Assembly: GCA_023898405.1 (NCBI GenBank)
Contig: CP060221.1
Span: forward strand, 2,247,501 to 2,311,500
Reading direction: 5' to 3'
Length of the DNA stretch: 64,000 nucleotides
DNA from: Myxococcales bacterium
GTDB taxonomy: Bacteria; Myxococcota; UBA727; JABDBI01
Shown here: positions 54,610-63,555 of the stretch, piece by piece
Layout: each line of letters opens with the position of its first letter
How positions within the stretch are numbered: the stretch's first letter is position 1
Notes under the pieces: model-generated
What the model saw: the letters and a program-made list of their open reading frames with translations, nothing else
What the model was told of the DNA's origin: nothing
Databases searched by the model: none
Position numbers and translations under genes: made by a program

Positions 54610-55575
54610 ATGGGAAACGAAAAGAAACCCATGATAGAGATAGGTGGGCTAAAAAAGTCTTACGGTGACTTTGAGGCGCTGCGTGGATTAGATTTCAGTG
54701 TCCCTAAAGGGCAAGTGGTAGGATTTTTGGGGCCAAATGGTGCCGGAAAATCCACCACTATGAAAATTCTCACAGGGTACCTTCCTTATTCTATTGGGAC
54801 GGTAAAAGTGGGTGGACTCGAGGTCGCCAACAATTCCTTCGAAACCAGGACAATGATTGGTTACTTGCCGGAAAATAATCCTCAATACGAGGACATGATG
54901 GTAGCGGAATATTTGTATTTTATTGCTGACGTGCGAAAAATTCCGAAGAGCGAACATAAAAATAAGATTGAGCGCGTTATTGAACGCTGTGGAATCAAAA
55001 ATGTTTTTCACAAAGATATAGGTCAGTTGTCAAAGGGATATAGGCAACGTGTGGGACTTGCACAGGCCATCCTTCACGAGCCTCAGTTGCTTATTCTCGA
55101 TGAGCCTACAAGTGGTCTGGATCCAAATCAAATTATCGAAATACGTAATCTAATTACCGAGTTAGGTAGAGAAACTACGGTGCTTATGAGCACTCATATT
55201 CTGCAAGAGGCACAGTCAACCTGTCAGCGGATTTTGATTATCAATAATGGTCTGTTAGTTGCCGATGACACCCCAGAACAATTGGCCAGTGGCAATTTTG
55301 GTTCGATCTATCTTGAGCTTGTTCCCAATAAGCAAGCACAGATCGATATAGAACGCCTCAAGGAACAACTACGTAAACTAAAAGGGATTACAAAGATAAG
55401 CGATGAAAAAGCGGAGGAGCCAGAGCATTGTGCTTTGAGTATTCGTTACGAAGATAGTGATCCTCGTCGTCAGATCTTTGAGACAGTGGTGGATTCAGGA
55501 GCATCGCTCTTGGAAATGAAACGGCAAAAAGCTTCTTTAGAAGAAACGTTTAGAAGGCTTACCACCAAAGCATAA
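54610..55575 (+). CDS. ABC transporter ATPase (GldA/NosF-like)
   Basis: The frame is open from 54520, but GGAGG four bases before ATG 54610 gives a start at MGNEKKPMIEIGGLKKSYG and 321 residues. The NBD has Walker A GPNGAGKST, signature QLSKGYRQRVGLAQA, Walker B LLILDEPTSGLDPNQ and H-loop STHILQE, followed by a C-terminal extension seen in export-type ABC-2 ATPases. It is the first of four adjacent genes (ATPase, permease, GldG-like, DUF4340) spaced 10-14 bases apart, clearly one operon. Confidence 0.93.
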   Translation: MGNEKKPMIEIGGLKKSYGDFEALRGLDFSVPKGQVVGFLGPNGAGKSTTMKILTGYLPYSIGTVKVGGLEVANNSFETRTMIGYLPENNPQYEDMMVAEYLYFIADVRKIPKSEHKNKIERVIERCGIKNVFHKDIGQLSKGYRQRVGLAQAILHEPQLLILDEPTSGLDPNQIIEIRNLITELGRETTVLMSTHILQEAQSTCQRILIINNGLLVADDTPEQLASGNFGSIYLELVPNKQAQIDIERLKEQLRKLKGITKISDEKAEEPEHCALSIRYEDSDPRRQIFETVVDSGASLLEMKRQKASLEETFRRLTTKA

Positions 55576-55589
55576 ATGGGAGAGAAATT

Positions 55590-56309
55590 ATGGGTATTAC
55601 ATGCAGTATTGCTCGAAGAGATTTTCAAGCATACTTTAATTCGCCAGCTGCTTATGTGGTTTTAGGCGTATTCTTGTTGGTATTAGGTTATTTGTTTTTT
55701 AGTACGCTCTTTTTAGGTGGCTATGCTTCTATGCGAGGCTTCTTCGGTGTAGCTCCGGTGCTTTTTGTCGTGTTTGGGCCTGCTATAACCATGCGTCTTA
55801 TTTCAGAGGAACGTAAGAGTGGTACCATTGAGCAACTTTTGACCTTGCCGGTGAGTAATTTTCAAGTGGTTTTTGGAAAATTTTTTGCGGCCTTGGGCAT
55901 TGTTATGGTGGGTCTTATTTTTACACTGCCTTTTGCTTTTAGTGTTTCCCTGCTCACTCCTGCTGATGCTCATTTTGATTATGGTCCCGTTGTTGGCGGA
56001 TATCTGGGTTTAATTTTATTGGCGAGCGTATTTTTATCCTTGGGATTATTTGCAAGTTCGCTTACTAAAAATCAGATTGTTGCCTTTATTATTGGGCTGG
56101 CCTTGTGCTTCTTTTTTTACTTTGTTGATAAGTTTGCAGTTTTGATGCCAGCGTCGGTTGGAGCAGTATTTGAATATATTTCTGTGGACTATCACTTCAA
56201 CAATATTGCTCGGGGTGTTGTGGATAGTCGAGACTTGGTTTTTTATTTGAGTGTGGTGTTAATCTTTTTAGTTCTTACTGAGCGTTCCCTCAGAAGAGAT
56301 AAGCGATAG
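55590..56309 (+). CDS. ABC-2 type permease (GldF-like)
   Basis: The 239-residue protein has six membrane helices. The cytoplasmic segment AITMRLISEERKSGTIEQLLTLPVSNFQVVFGKFFAA is diagnostic of ABC-2 permeases of the GldF/YhaP group. It pairs with the ATPase encoded immediately upstream. In gliding Bacteroidota the GldA-F-G set supports motility. In deltaproteobacteria the same four-gene set occurs without a settled role, and its substrate is unknown. Confidence 0.92.
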   Translation: MGITCSIARRDFQAYFNSPAAYVVLGVFLLVLGYLFFSTLFLGGYASMRGFFGVAPVLFVVFGPAITMRLISEERKSGTIEQLLTLPVSNFQVVFGKFFAALGIVMVGLIFTLPFAFSVSLLTPADAHFDYGPVVGGYLGLILLASVFLSLGLFASSLTKNQIVAFIIGLALCFFFYFVDKFAVLMPASVGAVFEYISVDYHFNNIARGVVDSRDLVFYLSVVLIFLVLTERSLRRDKR

Positions 56310-56319
56310 GGGGTAGCAC

Positions 56320-57942
56320 ATGAAAACAAAGAAAAATAATGGTTCAGCGGTTTTTGTGGTTGGTCTCGTTGCGGTGTTGATACTGATCAATCTTATTTTA
56401 TTGCACAGCTTTTTCCGTATTGATCTAACACGTGATCACAAATTTACTCTTTCTCGCGCATCGGTTGAAACGGTCGCTCGTTTAGAAGATGTCCTAACTG
56501 TCAGTGCCTACTTTAGCAAAGGTTTGCCACCGCCATATGCTCAGCAAGCACGCTATGTAAATGACCTTTTAGCCGAATATGCTGCAGCATCAAAAAATGG
56601 CAAATTCGCTTTTGAGTTTAGCGACCCCACAGCTTCAGAAACTTTAGAAGATAAAGCTAAAAAGAAAGAAATGAAGCGGGACATCTTTGGCCGTCTTGTG
56701 AGAGAGCCCACAAGTATCGAAAGTGAATTGGCTGATTTAGGTCTGCAAGCCGTTGAAATTCGAGTGATTGAAGACGACGAACAGCAAACAAAACGTGCCT
56801 ATATGGGTATTGTAGTTCGCTATCAGGATAAACATGAGGTTATTCCTGTTGTCCAAGATTTAGCTGACTTAGAAAAAAATCTTACAGGGCTTATGCGTAA
56901 GCTTGTGCGCGAACGCATGCCTAAAGTAGGTCTCGTAAGAGATCCATCTGGTGCTGGCATCACGAAGTTGAGTGAAGCACTGCGACAAAATGTCGTTTTG
57001 GAAGAAGTTTCTTTGAGCTCACAGGAAGAGATTTCCGATGATATTGATGCGCTCTTGGTGTTCGGTGAGAAGTCTCAATTTGGGGAGCAAGGAGCTAATA
57101 AGATAGATAGCTTTTTGAGAAAGGGCAAAAGCGCAGCGCTTTTGATGGACCGAGTAAAAATTGATCCGAGAACTTTCCAACAGCAGCCTAGTGCTCACAC
57201 ATTAGACAACTCCATGTTTGATCTCCTCAGTGATTATGGAATTACGGTTGAGTCTAGCTTAGTTGCAGATGCTTCGTGTGCATCGCTCAATATGCAAGAA
57301 AACCGTGGAGGGTTTTCTTTCTCGTTGCCCGTCAAATATCCTTTTGTTCCAGAGTTATTAAATCTCTCTTTTGAAAGCCCTATCACTAAAGGGCTTACTG
57401 GAGTGATTTTACCTTTTGTGGCCAATATTCAGATTACAGAGAAAGCAGGCTTGAACACCGAGGTTATCGCTCGCTCGAGCAAAGTCTCTTGGTTAGAAAA
57501 AGAGCCTTTTGATCTAAATCCTCGTCGTGATTGGGGGACAGCCAATATCGTTCCTGATGGCCCTTATTCTCTTATTGTTCAAGCGCGTGGTGTTATGCCC
57601 ACAAGAGCCTCCAAAGATGAAAAGCCGTTAAATGATGAAAAAACACTCGAATCTCGTTTGATTGTCGCTGGTACTTCATCTTTTCTCTGGGATGATTTTT
57701 TAACTGTTCCTAATCAGGTGCTTGCTCTCAATATGGTTGATTGGATGCTTGCAGACAGTGCTTTATTGGAAATGCGTTCTCGTACTTTTAACGATGCTCC
57801 TTTGGATGCAGACTTGAGTGACGGTTTAAGACAAGGCGTAAAATATGGAAATATTCTAGGAGTACCATTTTTATTAGCGCTCTACGGATTGTTACGGTGG
57901 CGTTTGCGTGAATCTCGTAGACAATCTTTGAGAAAGGGCTAG
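56320..57942 (+). CDS. GldG-like ABC-associated membrane protein
   Basis: The 540-residue protein has one N-terminal helix (VFVVGLVAVLILINLILLHSF) and a large periplasmic region. The region opens with the family pattern DLTRDHKFTLSRASVETV, followed by VSAYFSKGLPPPY and KNLTGLMRKLVRE. A second helix near the C-terminus (ILGVPFLLALYGLLRW) returns to the membrane. This is the Gldg/ABC_transp_aux layout. It probably works as an extracytoplasmic domain of the ABC-2 complex encoded just upstream. Confidence 0.88.
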   Translation: MKTKKNNGSAVFVVGLVAVLILINLILLHSFFRIDLTRDHKFTLSRASVETVARLEDVLTVSAYFSKGLPPPYAQQARYVNDLLAEYAAASKNGKFAFEFSDPTASETLEDKAKKKEMKRDIFGRLVREPTSIESELADLGLQAVEIRVIEDDEQQTKRAYMGIVVRYQDKHEVIPVVQDLADLEKNLTGLMRKLVRERMPKVGLVRDPSGAGITKLSEALRQNVVLEEVSLSSQEEISDDIDALLVFGEKSQFGEQGANKIDSFLRKGKSAALLMDRVKIDPRTFQQQPSAHTLDNSMFDLLSDYGITVESSLVADASCASLNMQENRGGFSFSLPVKYPFVPELLNLSFESPITKGLTGVILPFVANIQITEKAGLNTEVIARSSKVSWLEKEPFDLNPRRDWGTANIVPDGPYSLIVQARGVMPTRASKDEKPLNDEKTLESRLIVAGTSSFLWDDFLTVPNQVLALNMVDWMLADSALLEMRSRTFNDAPLDADLSDGLRQGVKYGNILGVPFLLALYGLLRWRLRESRRQSLRKG

Positions 57943-57952
57943 GGGTAATTTT

Positions 57953-59395
57953 ATGAATAGAAATACATGGATTATTTTGGGGCTCGTTGTTTTATTAGGT
58001 GCAGTTTATTTTTTTACTAGACAAGAAAAAGTAAGTGTTGGAGTTAAACATTTACAACTGCCGGAGTTTAAAGAAAGTAACGTTGATCGCATAGAAATTA
58101 GCGGTAAACATCAAGCAGTATTAGTTAAAAATGGTGATACGTGGATGCTCGAGATCGGTGAAGGCGACAATAAGCATTTGGTGGATGCTGATAAAAATCA
58201 CGTCTCAAGTATGCTAGGAGCAGCCTTAGCTCTTAAACCATCTTACTATGTGACTGAACTTTCTGATAAACTCAAGGACTTAGGTCTAGAGCCCGATACT
58301 ATGGTATCGGTCGCGATTAAATCTGGTGAAAAAATAGTGTGGACGCTTGAGTTTGGAAATAATACTGCTCATGGTGGTAGATATGCTAAGAAACCTCAGT
58401 CAAAAGATGTCTACGTTGTTAAAGCTCAATTTTGGCAACTGATAAGAAATAATGCGATCGACTGGCGAGAAAGAACTCTTCTTTCAATTAATCCGATTGA
58501 TCTAAGGGAGTTTGAGCTTAAAATAGAAGAACGCTCGCTTCATTTGGAAAAGAAAGAAGAGGGCGAACAGTGGAACTTTGCAGCCGATCAGTCCGGACTT
58601 CCATCCTCGTACAGAGCTGATGGGGCAGCCTTAACGGCTATTGTGCGGGCAGCGGCTACATTGAGGGCAAGTGGCTTTATTGATGAGAAAAAAATGCTTG
58701 GTGAACCACTGGCATCAGTTTCGTTTAAAGACAAAGATGGCACAAGCTACTCATATAAAATTTATTCTGCTGAAAAAGAAAAACTTTTGGTTGTGGTTGA
58801 TGGCAAAGAACAAATCTTTGAAATTGCTAAAAGCAGCTTTGATAGAGTCAATCGAAGTATCAATGATGTTCGTGATCTATCGGTCATCAATTTTAATCTA
58901 AACGACATCGCCAAAATTTCATTGGCCGACAAAAAATCTCGCGTAGTACTAGAGAAAAGCGAAAATGAGTGGCAGCTCATGGAGCCCAAAACTTTAGCTC
59001 AGGGTTTTGAATTCGATAAAAATTCTCCAGAGACTTTCTTATCTGAAATAGTGGATTTAAAAGCGGTAGGAGTGGCTGATGACAAAAAAGATCTGCCGCA
59101 AAATGCGCAATGGCAAAATATTCCATTGGTAGAAGTAAGTGATAAGCAAGGTCATTCCTATGCTTTGTATGCAGTGAGAACAAAAACCAAAGGCGAGTAT
59201 TTAGTTAAGGGCACGATTGATAAGCTTATTTATATAGTGAAAGAAGATAAACTAGAATTTCTTAATAAAGGAGTTAAGGCATTTAAAAAAATTGAAGCTA
59301 AGCTTCCCGTTATTGATGAGAACGTCCAGGGATTTGAAGGTTTGCCACCAGAAATCCAAAGACAGCTACTCAATGCCGCACAACAAAAAAGGTAG
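57953..59395 (+). CDS. DUF4340 domain protein of the Gld-like ABC operon
   Basis: The 480-residue protein begins with one membrane helix (WIILGLVVLLGAVYFF) and then has repeated strand-rich DUF4340 units. Each includes a pattern such as VDRIEISGKHQAVLVKNGDTWML or IAKISLADKKSRVVLEKSENEWQL, with LGLEPDTMVSVAIKSG between. The repeats suggest a periplasmic beta-structure. DUF4340 proteins regularly end GldA-F-G-like operons. The gene is followed by an intrinsic terminator. Confidence 0.88.
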   Translation: MNRNTWIILGLVVLLGAVYFFTRQEKVSVGVKHLQLPEFKESNVDRIEISGKHQAVLVKNGDTWMLEIGEGDNKHLVDADKNHVSSMLGAALALKPSYYVTELSDKLKDLGLEPDTMVSVAIKSGEKIVWTLEFGNNTAHGGRYAKKPQSKDVYVVKAQFWQLIRNNAIDWRERTLLSINPIDLREFELKIEERSLHLEKKEEGEQWNFAADQSGLPSSYRADGAALTAIVRAAATLRASGFIDEKKMLGEPLASVSFKDKDGTSYSYKIYSAEKEKLLVVVDGKEQIFEIAKSSFDRVNRSINDVRDLSVINFNLNDIAKISLADKKSRVVLEKSENEWQLMEPKTLAQGFEFDKNSPETFLSEIVDLKAVGVADDKKDLPQNAQWQNIPLVEVSDKQGHSYALYAVRTKTKGEYLVKGTIDKLIYIVKEDKLEFLNKGVKAFKKIEAKLPVIDENVQGFEGLPPEIQRQLLNAAQQKR

Positions 59396-59418
59396 TTTTT
59401 TTGATTCAATAAAATTGA

Positions 59419-59440
59419 AGGCGGCTTGGCCGCTTTTTTT
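59419..59440 (+). terminator. Intrinsic terminator of the Gld-like ABC operon
   Basis: GCGGC (59421-59425) pairs with GCCGC (59429-59433) over a 3-base loop, followed by T7. Confidence 0.9.
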
Positions 59441-59655
59441 GTTGCTAAAGCAGTGTAAAGCTATAAAAGTTATTATGTCTACTTTCTGAGCAGCCGATTA
59501 TTGTTTCGGTTCTAAATATTGGGTTTTTGGTAAATTCCAATCAGGTAAAAAGTGCTTTTAAGTACTAGAACATTCCGTTTTTAAGTGTATGGTATGAGGA
59601 AAAACTGCAATTATGATGCGCGATTTATTGTTGAAATTTTGCTTGGAATATTAAT

Positions 59656-61092
59656 ATGAAAAAGAAAAAGTTTTATTTGTTGTTTACATTATTTTTAATT
59701 GTTTTTGAAGGTGTTTCATGGTCTCTTTATGGCGCTAACGAAGATGTGGTTGAGGATAACTTTGAAATTAACAACAATGAAATAATTCAAAGCTTAATGG
59801 TCGAATATCGGGGAAAATTTACCGATGAGAGGCACAATTATTTGATTCAACTAGTAATGACTCCTGTGACCTCTAGTGAAAAGCTTGTGAGCTATTGTGA
59901 GGAACTTAAATCTGCAGAGTTCATCACTTTGGATACTGAATTCGTAAATAATTCAGAACTATGCCTTATTCAAATAGGGGGACCCAAATTGGCCTTCGCT
60001 ATTGATGTCTTATGTGAAAACTTAGATCTGTCGCCCTTTTATAAACTTATGCAAAACCCCAAAATTTTTAAGGTATTTTATGACATGAGGAAGGATTTAG
60101 AACTTCTAAAAAAAGAAATGATATCAAGAGGAATACCAGGTAAAGTTTATTTTAACTCGTGCCGAGACACCGGAACAATGGCCAAAGAGTGCCGCATGAG
60201 TGAATTTCGCGGTTACGCCAATCTTTTACGAGGATTAACTGAGATTGATATTGATAAAAATATTGATCATAAATGGAAAACTCGGCCGTTAACTGAAAGT
60301 CGCATGCTTTATGCTCTTAATGATGTGGTTTACTTAAGGCCGGTTTATGAGGAATTACTGTATGCTTTAGAGAATAATGATGAGTTAGCAAAATATTATG
60401 ATAAATATGGAAAAATTTTCTTGGAAAAAAAATTGTTATTATGCTCTGGTATATTTAGTGGTAAGAAATATAATTTTGAAATGATTTTGGTTGTAACACC
60501 TATCTCAAAAAATGATGAAATAAAAGAAGTGTTCACATATATTATTAGCAACTATGATGAAGTTGCTATTGAAATAAAGAATATTTATTCACCTAAATTA
60601 AAATTAAAGAAAAATTCTCTACCAAGTTGCTCTGTTATTCAAATAGCTGTGTTTGATATGGTTTTTATTATTGACGCGAAAGACAAACCTGAGCTTTCAC
60701 CACTATTCGCTATGCTTAAAAACGCCAAAATTATGAAAATCATTTTTGAACCAGAAATTTTTAATAAAACGGCTGAATTTAAAGGTAAGAAAGTTAACTC
60801 TGTTTTTAGTGTATTGAAAGAGAGCAAAAAGAGACTTTCTTATTTAGAAAACCAAAAAAATCTTAGTTCCACAAAATTGGCCGAAACAATACTTGATACG
60901 GGGGATGAAAAAAATCTCTTTGACACACGAGAGCAAATATTTAATAAAAGACCGTTATCAGATAATGCTATAGAAGGAGCCTTAAAGTTCGTTAGTTACT
61001 TGCTGCCCATGTATCATGAGCTAATAGAGATAGAGAAAAACCCACCTATTATTTGCTCTAATAATGATAATTTAGGAAACTGCGCATTATAA
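59656..61092 (+). CDS. Exported protein with tandem RNase D-like exonuclease domains
   Basis: The 478-residue product has a signal peptide (KKFYLLFTLFLIVFEGVSWSL). Residues about 70-240 form a DEDDy exonuclease domain like RNase D: TLDTEF (D93, E95), LIQIGG, AFAIDVL, DMRKDLELL (D147) and YALNDVVYL (Y219, D223), followed by RPVYEELL. Residues about 280-460 repeat the layout (CSVIQIAVFDMVFIIDAKD, LSPLFAMLKNAKIM, KRPLSDNAIEGALKFVSYLLPMYHEL), but D/E are replaced (AIEIKN) and the late Y..D is lost. It is thus probably one active and one degenerate domain. RNase D enzymes are normally cytoplasmic, so export is unusual. Confidence 0.8.
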   Translation: MKKKKFYLLFTLFLIVFEGVSWSLYGANEDVVEDNFEINNNEIIQSLMVEYRGKFTDERHNYLIQLVMTPVTSSEKLVSYCEELKSAEFITLDTEFVNNSELCLIQIGGPKLAFAIDVLCENLDLSPFYKLMQNPKIFKVFYDMRKDLELLKKEMISRGIPGKVYFNSCRDTGTMAKECRMSEFRGYANLLRGLTEIDIDKNIDHKWKTRPLTESRMLYALNDVVYLRPVYEELLYALENNDELAKYYDKYGKIFLEKKLLLCSGIFSGKKYNFEMILVVTPISKNDEIKEVFTYIISNYDEVAIEIKNIYSPKLKLKKNSLPSCSVIQIAVFDMVFIIDAKDKPELSPLFAMLKNAKIMKIIFEPEIFNKTAEFKGKKVNSVFSVLKESKKRLSYLENQKNLSSTKLAETILDTGDEKNLFDTREQIFNKRPLSDNAIEGALKFVSYLLPMYHELIEIEKNPPIICSNNDNLGNCAL

Positions 61093-61127
61093 ATTGTTGA
61101 AATTTAGACCTTTCGGCTAACCTTCAT

Positions 61128-61244
61128 AAACACCAGCTCGCAAAAATGATGCCAATCAACCCTAACGGCAGCTAGTGTAGTATAGGATCGACTTAGTCAG
61201 TTCAAATACTGCCAACCCTGGTTTTTGGTCTTGATCTGGTGTTT
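61128..61244. ncRNA. Candidate structured RNA element
   Basis: AAACACCAG (61128-61136) and CTGGTGTTT (61236-61244) are perfect 9-base complements enclosing about 100 bases. Inside, GGCAG and CTGCC can pair. No promoter, terminator or known family is evident, so the strand and function are undecided. Confidence 0.3.
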
Positions 61245-61835
61245 GCGGTCGTTCTGAAAACCTATAATTAAAATTATGTTAATTTTTATCTATGTCGTAA
61301 AAATAAAAAATGACTAGAAATCTGTTTTCGTTTGATTGGTGGTTGAATAGTTAAGGCGTCAAATTGTTAAGAGGTCGTTTTGAAATTTTTTTGCAAGCTT
61401 TCGAAAGCATTTTTGGCTCATAGTGGCGGAACTTCTCTTTAGAAGCAAAGCTTATTCATTTTTTTCTTGAGCCCCTTATCAAGCGACGGCAATAAATTCA
61501 AGCATAGCGGAAAAGGTCATATGCTGCCTGCTATGATCCAAGCCAAGCGAGATAAATTAAATGTCGACTTTAAGTATTTTTCAAACAGTCTCTGATGCTT
61601 TGATAGATCGGTATTCTTGGCTATTTGACTCTTCGAAATCATCTGAATGAGTTCGATACTTGCAAGGGTTTTAGGAGCTGTATAAAACGATTTGAATTCA
61701 ATTATTGGCTTGGTAATCCGCTCGATTGTGAATGGGCATAATCTGTTGTAGAGGTTGGGTAAAAAAGTTTGGCTTAACTTTTTCTTGTACTACCCAAATT
61801 CTTTTAGTCAGTCATTGCAATTAACGAGAAATACC
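61245..61835. other. Noncoding gap before the flavoprotein gene
   Basis: About 590 bases lack a credible gene. It contains the 12-bp palindrome GCTTTCGAAAGC (around 61397) and a degraded relative of the dispersed repeat (61416-61583), with GCTCATAG at its left and ATAAATTAAA..CTTTAAGTA near its right. No tRNA or strong terminator was seen. Confidence 0.4.
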
Positions 61836-63434
61836 ATGTTACGACTTACACAAATAAAACTTCCACTCAAGCATAATGATGCAGAATTAACTCAAGCTAT
61901 TGCTCAGGAGCTAGGGGTAAAAAATAACGAAATTATTAGCTATAAAGTTTTTCGACGCGGCATAGACGCGCGCAATAAAAAAAATATTTTTTTAATTTAT
62001 ACTGTGGACGTAGAGGTGCTTGATGAGGAATCGATTTTACGTCGAGTAAAAAAGAACGAAAAAATAAGCATAGCACCCGATACTTCTTATAAATTCCCTG
62101 CTCGAGCTTATAAAAATGTGAAAGAGAGACCCATAGTGGTGGGCATGGGCCCTTGTGGTTTATTCTCAGGTTTAATTTTAGCCGAACTAGGTTTTAGGCC
62201 AATTATTTTAGAGCGTGGAGAAATTGTTAGACAAAGAACCAAGGATACTTTCGCTTTATGGCGAAAGAGTATCTTGAATCCAAATTCTAACGTTCAGTTT
62301 GGCGAGGGTGGTGCAGGTACTTTTTCTGATGGCAAGCTTCACAGTTTGGTAAGTGATCCTGAGTTTAGAGGAAGAAAAGTATTAACAGAATTTGTCGAGG
62401 CTGGAGCACCTGCAGAAATTCTATACATTTCGAAACCTCACATTGGTACTTTGCGATTGGTTTCCATGGTAGAGAAAATGCGCGCTAAAATTTTGTCCTT
62501 AGGCGGAGAAATTCGCTTTGGGGCAAAGGTTGAAACTTTGCTGAGCAGAAATCAACAGATAAGCGGGGTAAAACTTTCTAATGGTGAGCAGATAAATAGT
62601 CACCATGTGGTGATAGCCTTAGGGCATAGTGCTCGAGAAAGCTTTAAAATGCTCAATGAGCTTGGCGTTTATATGGAAGCCAAGCCTTTTTCGATTGGTT
62701 TTCGTGTAGAGCACCCTCAATCCATGATCGACGCGTGTAAATATGGTGCTTTTGCTAAAAACCCGCTCTTAGGGGCAGCAGATTATAAGCTGGTGCACCA
62801 CTGCGCAAATGGACGTTCCGTTTATAGCTTTTGCATGTGTCCTGGTGGTACTGTGGTGGCAGCAACTTCCGAAGTAGGTCACGTCGTGACTAATGGCATG
62901 AGTCAATATTCCCGCGTTGAGAGAAATGCCAATAGCGGTATTGTGGTGGGAATTAATCCTAGTGATTATCCCAGCTCCGTTTTGGCTGGTATTGATTTGC
63001 AGCGCTCTATTGAGCAAAAAGCATTTTTAATGGGTGGCTCTAACTATAACGCACCCGCTCAACTAGTGGGCGATTTTTTAGCCAATAGATCTTCTACCAA
63101 GCTGGGAGATGTGGTGCCATCTTATAAACCAGGCGTAAAGCTCACAAACTTAGCGGGATTATTGCCTGATTTTGCAACGACTGCCATCAGAGAGGCTATC
63201 TTAGCTTTTGATAAAAAAATTCCCGGATTTGCCAGGGATGATGCACTTTTTACAGCTCCTGAAACCAGAACATCTTCTCCTGTGCGTATTAAGCGAGGGG
63301 AAGATTTTCAAAGTGTAAATATGAAAGGTTTGTATCCAGCCGGAGAAGGTGCAGGCTATGCGGGAGGAATTTTATCTGCTGCTATCGATGGTTTAAAAGT
63401 TGGTGAAGCTGTAGCAAAGAGCATGAATAGCTAG
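61836..63434 (+). CDS. FAD-dependent dehydrogenase (COG2509-like)
   Basis: The frame is open from 61755; ATG 61836 gives MLRLTQIKLPL, the usual family beginning, and 532 residues. An N-terminal alpha/beta domain ending KFPARAY precedes the FAD fold: PIVVGMGPCGLFSGL, ILERGEIVRQRTKD, FGEGGAGTFSDGKL, HIGTLRLVSMVEKMR, and the C-terminal GLYPAGEGAGYAGGILSAAIDG. CMCPGG is conserved in this group. The family is widespread but its substrate is not established. It is cytoplasmic by absence of a signal peptide. Confidence 0.92.
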   Translation: MLRLTQIKLPLKHNDAELTQAIAQELGVKNNEIISYKVFRRGIDARNKKNIFLIYTVDVEVLDEESILRRVKKNEKISIAPDTSYKFPARAYKNVKERPIVVGMGPCGLFSGLILAELGFRPIILERGEIVRQRTKDTFALWRKSILNPNSNVQFGEGGAGTFSDGKLHSLVSDPEFRGRKVLTEFVEAGAPAEILYISKPHIGTLRLVSMVEKMRAKILSLGGEIRFGAKVETLLSRNQQISGVKLSNGEQINSHHVVIALGHSARESFKMLNELGVYMEAKPFSIGFRVEHPQSMIDACKYGAFAKNPLLGAADYKLVHHCANGRSVYSFCMCPGGTVVAATSEVGHVVTNGMSQYSRVERNANSGIVVGINPSDYPSSVLAGIDLQRSIEQKAFLMGGSNYNAPAQLVGDFLANRSSTKLGDVVPSYKPGVKLTNLAGLLPDFATTAIREAILAFDKKIPGFARDDALFTAPETRTSSPVRIKRGEDFQSVNMKGLYPAGEGAGYAGGILSAAIDGLKVGEAVAKSMNS

Positions 63435-63498
63435 GCTTGGCATAAATAAATTATTTTCGTGCGTTATATGCTGATTCTAATTCGTCGTTAAAAATTTG

Positions 63499-63533
63499 CT
63501 AAAAATAAAAAGCGAACGCTTAAGACGTTCGCT
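63499..63533 (-). terminator. Intrinsic terminator for the minus-strand gene at the window edge
   Basis: AGCGAACG (63511-63518) pairs perfectly with CGTTCGCT (63526-63533). On the minus strand a T-rich tract follows (63510-63499). It lies 23 bases past the stop at 63556. Confidence 0.88.
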
Positions 63534-63555
63534 GCAAAGATTAAATTTTAATCTC

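Noticed and set aside
61181..61216. tRNA-like T-arm (CAGTTCAAATACTG)
   Set aside because: No acceptor, D-arm or anticodon arm can be drawn around it.
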